In this document: piece after piece, positions 1 to 5,590 of the stretch
How positions within the stretch are numbered: position 1 is the first letter of the stretch
Layout: each line of letters opens with the position of its first letter
Assembly (NCBI GenBank): GCA_041581935.1
Contig: JBFICP010000201.1
Span: forward strand, 1-6,107
Direction of reading: 5' to 3'
Source: JAABYT01 sp041581935
Lineage (GTDB): Bacteria > Pseudomonadota > Gammaproteobacteria > HK1
DNA length: 6,107 bases
The notes under the pieces: model-generated
What the model saw: the letters and a program-made list of their open reading frames with translations, nothing else
Databases searched by the model: none
What the model was told of the DNA's origin: nothing
Made by a program: the position numbers and the translations under genes

Positions 1-123
1 ACAGGCGTGGCCGCTTTCGCGAATGGCGGCCGCCAGGGTGCCATCGGCGATCTCCTGGGCGGCGGCCGCGCCGAGCCAGCCGATCGAAGCCGCAACCAGC
101 GCGATTTTCACTGATTTCTGCAT
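1..123 (-). CDS. Small exported protein of unknown function, N-terminal part
   Basis: This is the first 41 codons of a minus-strand gene that runs off the left edge. Residues 1-22 look like a Sec signal peptide: MQKS at the front, a hydrophobic core (VKIALVAASIGWLG), then an AAAA stretch with likely signal peptidase I cleavage before QEIADG. The mature start reads QEIADGTLAAAIRESGHAC, and the last visible residue is a cysteine. The shape recalls small (about 100-residue) periplasmic proteins of unknown function, but too little is present to name a family. Two in-frame ATGs lie at 127-129 and 121-123. The strong AAGGAG (133-138) is 3 bases from the first and 9 from the second, so I choose the second. 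The gene follows the hydroxyacid dehydrogenase by about 37 bases on the same strand and is probably co-transcribed with it. Alternatives such as a lipoprotein or a heme protein cannot be excluded. Confidence 0.7.
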   Translation of the reverse strand, partial: MQKSVKIALVAASIGWLGAAAAQEIADGTLAAAIRESGHAC

Positions 124-132
124 TTCCATGTG

Positions 133-138
133 CTCCTT
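133..138 (-). promoter_or_regulatory. Ribosome binding site that decides the start of the exported protein
   Basis: On the minus strand this reads AAGGAG, a near-perfect Shine-Dalgarno. It is only 3 bases from the upstream ATG (127-129) but 9 bases from the second in-frame ATG (121-123). The spacing favours the second start, which also gives a more typical signal peptide. Confidence 0.7.
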
Positions 139-160
139 CTTTTGTCTTGGGACGGGGGCT

Positions 161-1126
161 TCATCCGGCCGCGTTCACCCGCGGCCTGCCCTCGAGGAAT
201 GCGATGATATTGTCCACCGCCGCTTCGTTGGTGGCCACCACCGCCTCCGGGGTCTGATCGGCAGCGTGTGGCGTGAGCACCACCCGCTCGCAGGCGAGTA
301 TCGGGTCATCTGCGGGAACGGGCTCGGGGGAAAACACGTCGATGCCCGCCCCGAACAGCCGCTCCGACTCGAGCGCCTCGACCAGTGCCGCGTTGTCGAC
401 CACGTCGGCACGGGCGCCGTTGAGGAGAATCGCGCTCGGCTTCATGCGGGCGAGCTCCTCCGCGCCGATGAGCAACCGCGAGTCGTCGCTCAGCCGTACG
501 TGTAGGCTGACGACGTCGCAGCTTTCCAAAAGTGCGTCGAGCGCGACGTAGGTGACGCCGAGCGAAGCGGCACGCTCGGGCGTGGGATTGAAGGTCCAGG
601 CGAGGACCTCCATGCCGATGGCCTTGCCGAGCCGGGCCATTTCCGCACCGATAGCGCCGGTTCCGATCACGCCGAGTCGCTTGCCCTGCAGCATGACGTT
701 GGTCGGCAGCAGCCAGCGGCCGGCTTTCAGCGCGGCGGTTTGAACCGCTGCCTGCTTCGCGACCGCGAACATCAAGCCGAACATGTGCTCGGCGACGAAG
801 GGTGCATTCACGCCCGGCTGGTTGGAGACCACGATGCCGCGCTCGCGGGCCGCATCGAGGTCGATGGCGTCGGTGCCGACGGAGCAGGTCGCAATGAGCC
901 TGAGCTTCGGCAGGCGCGCGAACTCCGACTCGCGCCAGGTAACGCTGGAACGCGAGTTCAGGATCACCTCGGCATCGCGCACGCGGGCAATCTTCTCGTC
1001 GTCATTGGCCGGGCGATTGGAGTGAACGATCACCTCGCCCCAATTCGCGAGTCGCTCGAGCGCCGGCGACCCGCAAATCTGGGGCGGATCGTCCCCCGGA
1101 ATTACGATCGTCACACGTTCGCTCAT
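161..1126 (-). CDS. D-2-hydroxyacid dehydrogenase family protein
   Basis: This is a 321-residue cytoplasmic oxidoreductase that should interconvert a 2-hydroxy acid and a 2-keto acid using a nicotinamide cofactor. The length is normal for the family. The N-terminal substrate-binding lobe spans about residues 1-105, the Rossmann domain about 106-290, and the chain returns to the first lobe at the C terminus. The cofactor loop is GTGAIG (155-160). The catalytic triad expected for the family is present: Arg239 in NGARADVVD, Glu268 in DVFSPEP and His287 in LTPHAAD. After the second Rossmann strand the sequence is AWTFNPTPERA, without the aspartate that usually selects NAD+, so NADP+ use is possible. 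The substrate cannot be read from sequence; a phosphoglycerate, glyoxylate or hydroxypyruvate type enzyme are all possible. The start at 1126 is the only nearby Met and has a weak GGGGAG about 12 bases upstream. A small exported protein follows in the same direction. Confidence 0.93.
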   Translation of the reverse strand: MSERVTIVIPGDDPPQICGSPALERLANWGEVIVHSNRPANDDEKIARVRDAEVILNSRSSVTWRESEFARLPKLRLIATCSVGTDAIDLDAARERGIVVSNQPGVNAPFVAEHMFGLMFAVAKQAAVQTAALKAGRWLLPTNVMLQGKRLGVIGTGAIGAEMARLGKAIGMEVLAWTFNPTPERAASLGVTYVALDALLESCDVVSLHVRLSDDSRLLIGAEELARMKPSAILLNGARADVVDNAALVEALESERLFGAGIDVFSPEPVPADDPILACERVVLTPHAADQTPEAVVATNEAAVDNIIAFLEGRPRVNAAG

Positions 1127-1183
1127 CTACGTTGAAGTCTCCCCGGTCGAAAACGCGAGCCATTGCTTCGTCGAGTCACCGCT

Positions 1184-1212
1184 ATCCTACGGTGCGCTCG
1201 CACGATTGTTAA
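1184..1212 (-). promoter_or_regulatory. Candidate sigma-70 promoter for the hydroxyacid dehydrogenase
   Basis: On the minus strand there is a -35 like TTAACA (1207-1212, 5 of 6 to consensus) and a -10 like TAGGAT (1184-1189, 4 of 6), separated by exactly 17 bases. Transcription would start near 1177, leaving a leader of about 50 bases before the ATG at 1126. The -35 lies inside one arm of an interrupted inverted repeat. This is a pattern match only. Confidence 0.45.
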
Positions 1213-1262
1213 CCGAGCTGCCGAGTTTTTCACGAGTTTCCCGCTACGGGTTGAGCAATCGT
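1202..1262. repeat. Interrupted inverted repeat in the divergent intergenic region
   Basis: The arm ACGATTGTTAACC (1202-1214) is mirrored by GGTTGAGCAATCGT (1249-1262). The outer seven bases (ACGATTG/CAATCGT) and the inner AACC/GGTT match exactly; two versus three bases between them do not. The arm centres are about 47 bases apart. The left arm covers the -35 of the leftward promoter, which would suit an operator with two half-sites, but chance is not excluded. Confidence 0.3.
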
Positions 1263-1323
1263 CAGTAATTTAAGTCCTCGCCCGGGTACAGGGTCGAGCT
1301 GTGACGCCGTCGACACGAGTTTC
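1214..1323 (+). repeat. Imperfect direct repeat, two copies about 80 bases apart
   Basis: Copy A (1214-1240) and copy B (1295-1323) both begin with CGAGCTG and end with the ten bases CACGAGTTTC, with differing interiors of 10 and 12 bases. Copy A also holds an extra CGAGTTT at 1222-1228, which is 11 bases (one helical turn) before the terminal one at 1233-1239. GAGCTG recurs a third time at 1325-1330. Possible regulator sites or the remains of a small duplication; function unknown. Confidence 0.35.
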
Positions 1324-1336
1324 GGAGCTGCATTTC

Positions 1337-1342
1337 TATACT
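1337..1342 (+). promoter_or_regulatory. Candidate -10 element for the membrane protein gene
   Basis: TATACT matches the -10 consensus at five of six positions and lies in a locally AT-rich patch within GC-rich DNA. The best -35 like hexamer upstream, TCGACA at 1310-1315, is 21 bases away, which is longer than ideal. Transcription from here would leave a leader of about 65 bases before the ATG at 1415. Confidence 0.3.
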
Positions 1343-1374
1343 TTTTCATCTGACCCGTGCTCGGGCGAAGCGCG

Positions 1375-1390
1375 CCCCCGGATACGGGGG
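1375..1390 (+). other. Leader hairpin upstream of the membrane protein start
   Basis: CCCCCG pairs perfectly with CGGGGG around a GATA loop, giving a six-bp all-GC stem. It ends 14 bases before the GAGGTG ribosome binding site (1405-1410). There is no T-tract after it, so it is not a classical terminator. If transcribed it could stabilise the leader or modulate translation; no known riboswitch is recognised. Confidence 0.4.
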
Positions 1391-1404
1391 TCGACCAAAT
1401 CCAC

Positions 1405-1410
1405 GAGGTG
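1405..1410 (+). promoter_or_regulatory. Ribosome binding site fixing the membrane protein start
   Basis: GAGGTG lies four bases before the ATG at 1415-1417. It supports this ATG over an in-frame GTG at 1301, which would add 38 residues of low-complexity sequence translated from what looks like the promoter and leader region. Confidence 0.65.
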
Positions 1411-1414
1411 CAAC

Positions 1415-2812
1415 ATGTCCGATCAAGCGGACGCCGGACGGCGTTCGAACGACTCGCCGGCGCCGAGTGGCGAAAGCAGCGATGATCGACCGGCTCGTGG
1501 TTGGGGTCTGTGGCCGAAATCCGCCGAGAACCGGGCTCCCGACTGGCATGAACTCATCCACTACTGGTTCGTCCAGTACAATCCGTTGTACTTCTTCAGC
1601 GCCTTCTGCGTGCTCGGCGGTGTCTATCTGCTCGCACTGGAGCTCGACGGCAACGCTGTCGCCCACGGTGGCTGGTCCCTGGCGCAGGTGTTCCTGTTCT
1701 CGGTCATCCAGACTTACGAGCTGCTGCTGATCGCCGCCGCCGGATTTCTGGTGCACAAGATCGGACTGATGCGGCCTGCGGCAATCCTCACCCTGCTCGA
1801 GGGCGTATTCCTTTTAGACTGCACCTTCCGCCTTGAAACGATATCGCATCTCGGCGCCACCGGAACGGCACTGAGCATCATCTGGGTGACCCTCGTGCCG
1901 CTGAAAGTCTGGCTTCTCGGTCGAGCGCTTCGCATCGACATGCCGGCAACGGTGATCTGGCTCGTGACGGGAGCCGCAGCGGGCCTCGCGTGCATGCTGC
2001 AGACGCTGGGCATGCCCGAGGTCAATCGGGCCATGGTCATCCTCATCGCGACCTGGTGGGGTGCGGGTCTGTTCGCATATACCGTCATCGCCAAGCCGAG
2101 AATAAGTCGGTCGTCGAAGGCGGATGAGCATTCAGACAAGATGATCAACCGCATCGCGAAATCGTTGCTCATCGTTCTGGGCGGCATTTACTTCTATCAC
2201 GTGTTCAATTACGTCGCCTGGGTCGGAGTCGACGACGGCGCGGTCACGGGACCGATGGTCGGAACCGTTTTTCTGATGATCGCGCTGCTTCGACGAAGCG
2301 AACGCGAGATCTGGGTGGGCACGCTGCTCGCCTTGCTCTCGAGCTTCGTGTTTCCGCCTTCGGCGTTCGCGATGAGCGTGCTGGCGGCCGTGACGCTCGT
2401 AATTCGAGCGTGGCAATCGGGAAAGGCACGCTTTCTCGTAGGAGCGGTGCTCAGCGCATACCTCGCATCGTGGACATTCTCGTGGTCTTTCGGCGAGCCT
2501 TCCATGGCGCCCTTGTGGTCGGCCTTCCTCGCCGCCGGCGGGCTCGCGTATCTGGCATGGAGGCTGCGTGAGCCGACCGCCGTTCTCGCTCTGGTGGCGG
2601 GCGGCCTCGGGATGGTCCTGCACTACGACCTGCATCCGATGTTCCTGCTGCCGCAGACGCGGCTCGGCCTCGGGATCCTGCTGGTCGCGGTCGGCTTCGT
2701 TGCATTGACCGTCGGAGTATGGGTGAACTGGTGGTTCCGCTCGCCGAGCCGGGCGCTCGAACCACGGGCGCTCGACGCGGACGCTCTCGACACGAGCGAG
2801 GCCGGCGCCTGA
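1415..2812 (+). CDS. Polytopic integral membrane protein of unknown function
   Basis: This is a 465-residue protein. A hydrophilic, probably disordered N-terminal tail (residues 1-45, rich in Ser, Asp, Pro and Arg) is followed by roughly 12 hydrophobic segments at about 57-76, 88-112, 119-138, 148-168, 178-197, 206-226, 248-270, 279-293, 300-331 (perhaps two), 338-356, 366-382, 387-403 and 415-441. The tail after 441 is acidic. A hydrophilic loop at 227-247 divides the segments into two groups. Before the first membrane segment there is an aromatic stretch, HYWFVQYNPLYFFS (50-62). I see no ATP-binding motif, no transporter signature and no periplasmic enzyme domain, and I do not recognise the family. 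It could be a carrier, an envelope-sensing protein or part of a surface polymer system; none of these is supported by a motif. It precedes the exported aldo/keto reductase by 56 bases on the same strand and may share its transcript. Confidence 0.85.
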   Translation: MSDQADAGRRSNDSPAPSGESSDDRPARGWGLWPKSAENRAPDWHELIHYWFVQYNPLYFFSAFCVLGGVYLLALELDGNAVAHGGWSLAQVFLFSVIQTYELLLIAAAGFLVHKIGLMRPAAILTLLEGVFLLDCTFRLETISHLGATGTALSIIWVTLVPLKVWLLGRALRIDMPATVIWLVTGAAAGLACMLQTLGMPEVNRAMVILIATWWGAGLFAYTVIAKPRISRSSKADEHSDKMINRIAKSLLIVLGGIYFYHVFNYVAWVGVDDGAVTGPMVGTVFLMIALLRRSEREIWVGTLLALLSSFVFPPSAFAMSVLAAVTLVIRAWQSGKARFLVGAVLSAYLASWTFSWSFGEPSMAPLWSAFLAAGGLAYLAWRLREPTAVLALVAGGLGMVLHYDLHPMFLLPQTRLGLGILLVAVGFVALTVGVWVNWWFRSPSRALEPRALDADALDTSEAGA

Positions 2813-2822
2813 GGCTAACCGG

Positions 2823-2860
2823 GTTGCCGTAATATCGCCATGAGCGCGTTGCCGTTTATC
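2823..2860 (+). repeat. Short direct repeat in the gap before the aldo/keto reductase
   Basis: GTTGCCGT occurs at 2823-2830 and 2848-2855, 25 bases apart. Both copies are followed by similar AT-rich bases (AATATC and TTATC). They fill much of the 56-base gap between the membrane protein stop and the reductase start. No clear terminator or good promoter is visible in this gap. Confidence 0.3.
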
Positions 2861-2868
2861 ATAGGGTA

Positions 2869-3804
2869 ATGGCGCTTTTCACGAAGCCACTGTGCCGTCG
2901 CGATTTTGTCGCATCCCTGGCGGCGCTCGCCCTCACGCCTACGCCGGCCCGCGCCGCGTCCGATTCGGCGCCTGGGCGAATACTCGAGCGATCGATTCCG
3001 CGCAGCGGAGAGCGACTGCCGGTCATCGGCATGGGCTCGTGGCTCACCTTCGACGTCGGCAAAGACATTCGTCTTCGCGACGCCCGTGTCGAGGTATTGA
3101 GGACGTTCTTCGACCTCGGCGGTGGAATGATCGATTCCTCGCCCATGTACGGCTCGTCCCAGGAAGTCATCGGTTACTGCCTCGCTCGCCTTGCTCACAA
3201 GCGCGCCCTGTTCTCCGCCACCAAGGTGTGGACCTGGCGAAAATTTGACGGCGTCGAGCAGATGGAAGAAGCGAGGCGCTTGTGGGGTGTCGAGCGGTTC
3301 GATCTCATGCAGATACACAATCTGCTCGGTTGGGAGGGCCATCTGCAGACGCTCCTCGCCGACAAGGCCGAAGGCCGCATACGCTACATCGGCGTGACCA
3401 CGTCCCATGGACGTCGCCACGATGACATCGAGAAAGTCATCACCGAGCACCCCATCGACTTCGTTCAGTTCACCTACAACATTCTCGACCGCAGGGCGCA
3501 AGAGCGCCTGCTGCCGGCCGCTGCCGATCGCGGTGTCGCGGTCATCGTCAACCGGCCGTTTCGTAGAGGGGCGCTGTTCGACTACTTTGCGCGCTACCCG
3601 CTGCCCGAGTTCGCAGCCGAGATCGATTGTGCGAACTGGGCTCAGTTCTTCCTCAAGTTCATCGTCTCCCATCCGGCTGTCACCTGTGCGATTCCCGCCA
3701 CCTCGCGGGTCGACCACATGCGGGAGAACATGGGTGCCCTGCACGGACGACTTCCCGATCAAAATACTCGAGAGCGAATGATCCGATACGTGGAGAGCCT
3801 CTAG
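2869..3804 (+). CDS. Aldo/keto reductase with a twin-arginine export signal
   Basis: This is a 311-residue protein. Residues 8-30 look like a Tat signal: CRRDFVAS, a hydrophobic stretch (LAALAL), then TPTPARAAS with likely cleavage after ARA near residue 29. The rest is a single aldo/keto reductase TIM barrel of normal size. All four catalytic residues are visible: Asp89 and Tyr94 in MIDSSPMYGS, Lys119 in SATKVW and His150 in LMQIHN. The C-terminal cofactor segment IPATSRVDHMRENMGA (275-290) matches the usual NADPH-phosphate binding region. The enzyme should reduce a carbonyl or oxidise an alcohol with NADP(H); the substrate is unknown. Export by Tat, which carries folded proteins, would be compatible with a pre-bound cofactor. 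The ATG at 2869 has only a weak AGGG nearby, but no later Met would keep the signal. The stop codon (3802-3804) overlaps the end of the isomerase remnant on the other strand. Confidence 0.92.
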   Translation: MALFTKPLCRRDFVASLAALALTPTPARAASDSAPGRILERSIPRSGERLPVIGMGSWLTFDVGKDIRLRDARVEVLRTFFDLGGGMIDSSPMYGSSQEVIGYCLARLAHKRALFSATKVWTWRKFDGVEQMEEARRLWGVERFDLMQIHNLLGWEGHLQTLLADKAEGRIRYIGVTTSHGRRHDDIEKVITEHPIDFVQFTYNILDRRAQERLLPAAADRGVAVIVNRPFRRGALFDYFARYPLPEFAAEIDCANWAQFFLKFIVSHPAVTCAIPATSRVDHMRENMGALHGRLPDQNTRERMIRYVESL

Positions 3805-4076
3805 CCTCTCGAGATACCCGTCACGTCGCGCAGGAAAGGCGACACCTCGGCCGCGTTCACCGCGGAGAGCGTATGCAGCCCGAGATGAATGTCCCGCGCG
3901 GCGCATCACTCGCGTACCGCGTTGCAGCGGCTATCGTCGAAGCTTTCCAGCGCGTTCGGCGCGATGTCGACCTGAGCATCGACGTAGCGTACGTCGTTTG
4001 ATGCCGCCCAGGCGATACCTTCTTCGAGCGGCAGCTTGCGACCGAGATCGATGCCTATTCGTTCACGCAACGTCAT
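3801..4076 (-). pseudogene. Decayed sugar phosphate isomerase/epimerase-like gene, N-terminal remnant
   Basis: From an ATG at 4074-4076, preceded by GGGAG nine bases upstream, the minus strand reads MTLRERIGIDLGRKL, then a continuous 56-residue segment through YVDAQVDIAPNALESFDD to AVRE, and then a TGA at 3906-3908. In the same frame, reading past the TGA, it continues as CAARDIHLGLHTLSAVNAAE and VSPFLRDV, and ends at a TAG (3801-3803). I recognise this as the first two beta-alpha units of a xylose-isomerase-like TIM barrel of the sugar phosphate isomerase/epimerase superfamily (from memory, not searched). Full members are about 270-290 residues, so roughly two thirds are missing. There is thus a nonsense codon plus a 3' truncation where the aldo/keto reductase ends. 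Selenocysteine readthrough is unlikely because the rest of the barrel is absent. An alternative is a short functional 56-residue peptide, which I consider improbable. The once-divergent partner is the SAF-domain oxidoreductase. Confidence 0.75.
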
Positions 4077-4085
4077 CGCCTGAGT

Positions 4086-4090
4086 CTCCC
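4086..4090 (-). promoter_or_regulatory. Retained ribosome binding site of the isomerase remnant
   Basis: On the minus strand this reads GGGAG with nine bases to the ATG at 4074-4076. It supports this start over the longer in-frame extension beginning near 4157, and shows the translation signal has survived although the gene body has not. Confidence 0.5.
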
Positions 4091-4115
4091 GAATTCCCCT
4101 GCGGGGGGGAGGCCG

Positions 4116-4121
4116 TATAGT
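4116..4121 (+). promoter_or_regulatory. Candidate -10 element for the SAF-domain oxidoreductase
   Basis: TATAGT matches the -10 consensus at five of six positions and sits about 58 bases before the ATG at 4179. The -35 region is poor (TTCCCC at 4094-4099, 16 bases upstream) and falls within a small C-run/G-run inverted repeat (4096-4106), so an activator may be needed if this promoter is real. Confidence 0.35.
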
Positions 4122-4178
4122 GAATCCACGCGCAGCGAAGAATATCATCGGTTGCATCGCGTCAGGTCGGCCACGCTC

Positions 4179-5564
4179 ATGAACTATCAGGCTCTGTTCG
4201 CACGCTCCAATAAGATTGCGCGCGCCGCCCTCATCGGGGTCGGCGAGTTCGGGCGCTCCCTCGTATCCCAGTCACGGGGCATCGACAATCTGGACATCCG
4301 AGTGCTGTGCGACCGCGATCTTCGGGCTGCTCGCGAGGCCTGTCGGCGCGCAGGAATTCCCGACGACGCGATCGCCCTCAGTGATTCGCCGGCTTCCGCG
4401 CGAAAACATTTCGACCGCGGCCACTGCGTGCTCGTCGAGGACAGCCGGCTGGTGATGGAGCTCCCCGTCGACATCGTCGTGGAAGCCACCGGCAATCCGG
4501 AGGCCGGTGCCGCCAATGCCGCCGCCGCGCTCGCCGCCGGTAAGCACGTGGCGATGGCGACCAAGGAGGCGGATTCGGTGATTGGGCCGTTGCTGCATCG
4601 ACGCGCCCGGGACGCGGGCCTGACTTATACGCCGGTGGACGGCGATCAGCCGAGCCTGCTGCTGGGCTTGCTGTCGTGGGCGAGTGTCCTGGGACTCGAG
4701 GTGGTGGCGGCCGGCAAATCCAGCGAGTACGACTTCGTCTACGATCCACAGTCGGAAACCGTGTCCTGGCGGGATTGCCGCATCGAGGTGCCCGGGCTCG
4801 CGGCCCTGTGGCATCTCGACCCTGACGATCGCGCCGGAACCATCGCCAAACGCGCGCTCGCGTTGGCGGCACTGCCCCAGCGAACGGTACCCGATCTGTG
4901 CGAAATGGGGCTGGTCGTGAACGCCAGTCGACTGCAGCCGGACACGCCGAGCTTTCACGTGCCGATCGCGCGCACCGTTGAGGTCCCGGACGTGTTGTGC
5001 CCGCGTACCGACGGTGGAATTCTCGCCGAGCGCGGCGTCATCGACATATTCAATTGTCTGAGACGGCCCGACGAAACCAGCTTCGCGGGCGGCGTGTTCA
5101 TCGTCGTGGCCTGCCGCGATGCCACGACGTGGCGAACATTGCGTGACAAAGGTATACCGGTGAGCGGCGATCTGGGATACGCGCTTCTCTACAATCCCCA
5201 GCATCTCCTCGGCGTCGAAGCGCCCGTTTCGATTCTTTCCGCGGTCCTGTTGAATCAGTCGACCGGCGGCGTGGAGATCGAGCATCGCTGCGATTTGGTG
5301 GCGCGCGCCACGCGCGAGTTCGCCGCAGGGGAGGTGCTGACCATCACCGATCACCACCATCATGAGGTCGACGGGCTCGAGCCCATGCTGGTGCAGCCGG
5401 CGAAGGCGACCGACAGCAATCCGCTGCCTTATTACATGGCCGTGGAAAGACGACTGACGCGCGCGCTACCGGCCGGCACCATCCTCGGCTGTGACATGGT
5501 CGAGCACGACGCCGACAGCGCGCTATGGTCTTTGCGCGCCGAGCACGACGGCCTGCGGAGCTGA
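4179..5564 (+). CDS. NAD(P)-binding homoserine-dehydrogenase-like oxidoreductase with C-terminal SAF domain (COG4091-like)
   Basis: This is a 461-residue cytoplasmic protein. Residues 15-45 start a Rossmann fold with GVGEFG (20-25). VEATGNPEAG (101-110) and HVAMATKEAD (123-132) are typical of the homoserine dehydrogenase-like NAD-binding fold, and VDGDQPSLL (153-161) is a strong signature of this group. The middle part contains DGGILAERGVIDI (278-290) and ALLYNPQHLLGVEAP (335-349), as in other members. Residues about 364-440 form a SAF domain (ATREFAAGEVLTITD, then RRLTRALPAGTIL). The group includes the DRL enzyme of Brucella, which makes 2-C-methyl-D-erythritol 4-phosphate, but most members act on unknown sugar-related substrates, so I give no symbol. 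A cluster DHHHHE (391-396) lies inside the SAF domain. An in-frame TTG at 4152 would add nine residues; the ATG at 4179 is preferred although its AGGT is 12 bases away. The isomerase remnant is divergent, and a hairpin follows the stop. Confidence 0.87.
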   Translation: MNYQALFARSNKIARAALIGVGEFGRSLVSQSRGIDNLDIRVLCDRDLRAAREACRRAGIPDDAIALSDSPASARKHFDRGHCVLVEDSRLVMELPVDIVVEATGNPEAGAANAAAALAAGKHVAMATKEADSVIGPLLHRRARDAGLTYTPVDGDQPSLLLGLLSWASVLGLEVVAAGKSSEYDFVYDPQSETVSWRDCRIEVPGLAALWHLDPDDRAGTIAKRALALAALPQRTVPDLCEMGLVVNASRLQPDTPSFHVPIARTVEVPDVLCPRTDGGILAERGVIDIFNCLRRPDETSFAGGVFIVVACRDATTWRTLRDKGIPVSGDLGYALLYNPQHLLGVEAPVSILSAVLLNQSTGGVEIEHRCDLVARATREFAAGEVLTITDHHHHEVDGLEPMLVQPAKATDSNPLPYYMAVERRLTRALPAGTILGCDMVEHDADSALWSLRAEHDGLRS

Positions 5565-5590
5565 GAATCCGATGGGCGGCGGACGATCCA

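Noticed and set aside
23..1135. Plus-strand open frames opposite the hydroxyacid dehydrogenase (for example 740-1135 and 23-505)
   Set aside because: They are antisense to a gene with an intact catalytic triad and cofactor motif, and their translations are Arg/Ala/Gly-rich without motifs or translation signals.
1301..1414. In-frame 38-codon extension of the membrane protein from a GTG
   Set aside because: The extension overlaps the candidate -10, the repeats and the leader hairpin, looks non-coding when translated, and the ATG at 1415 has its own well-placed GAGGTG.
3906..3908. TGA in the isomerase remnant as a selenocysteine codon
   Set aside because: The remainder of the barrel is missing downstream, so readthrough would not give a working enzyme. 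I saw no convincing stem-loop after the codon, and the position is not a known selenocysteine site in this family.
2815..3909. 364-codon open frame on the minus strand across the aldo/keto reductase
   Set aside because: It is antisense to a reductase with all catalytic residues, its translation is low-complexity and Arg/Gly-rich with no motif, and long antisense frames are common in GC-rich genes. Its right end merely runs into the remnant region.
4094..4110. C-run/G-run inverted repeat as a terminator
   Set aside because: It lies between divergent starts, where a terminator has no purpose, has a three-base loop with only four strong pairs, and lacks a T-tract. It probably reflects base composition near the promoter.
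4272..5363. 363-codon open frame on the minus strand inside the SAF-domain oxidoreductase
   Set aside because: It is antisense to a clearly recognisable protein family, its translation has no recognisable domain, and it has no ribosome binding site or context of its own.
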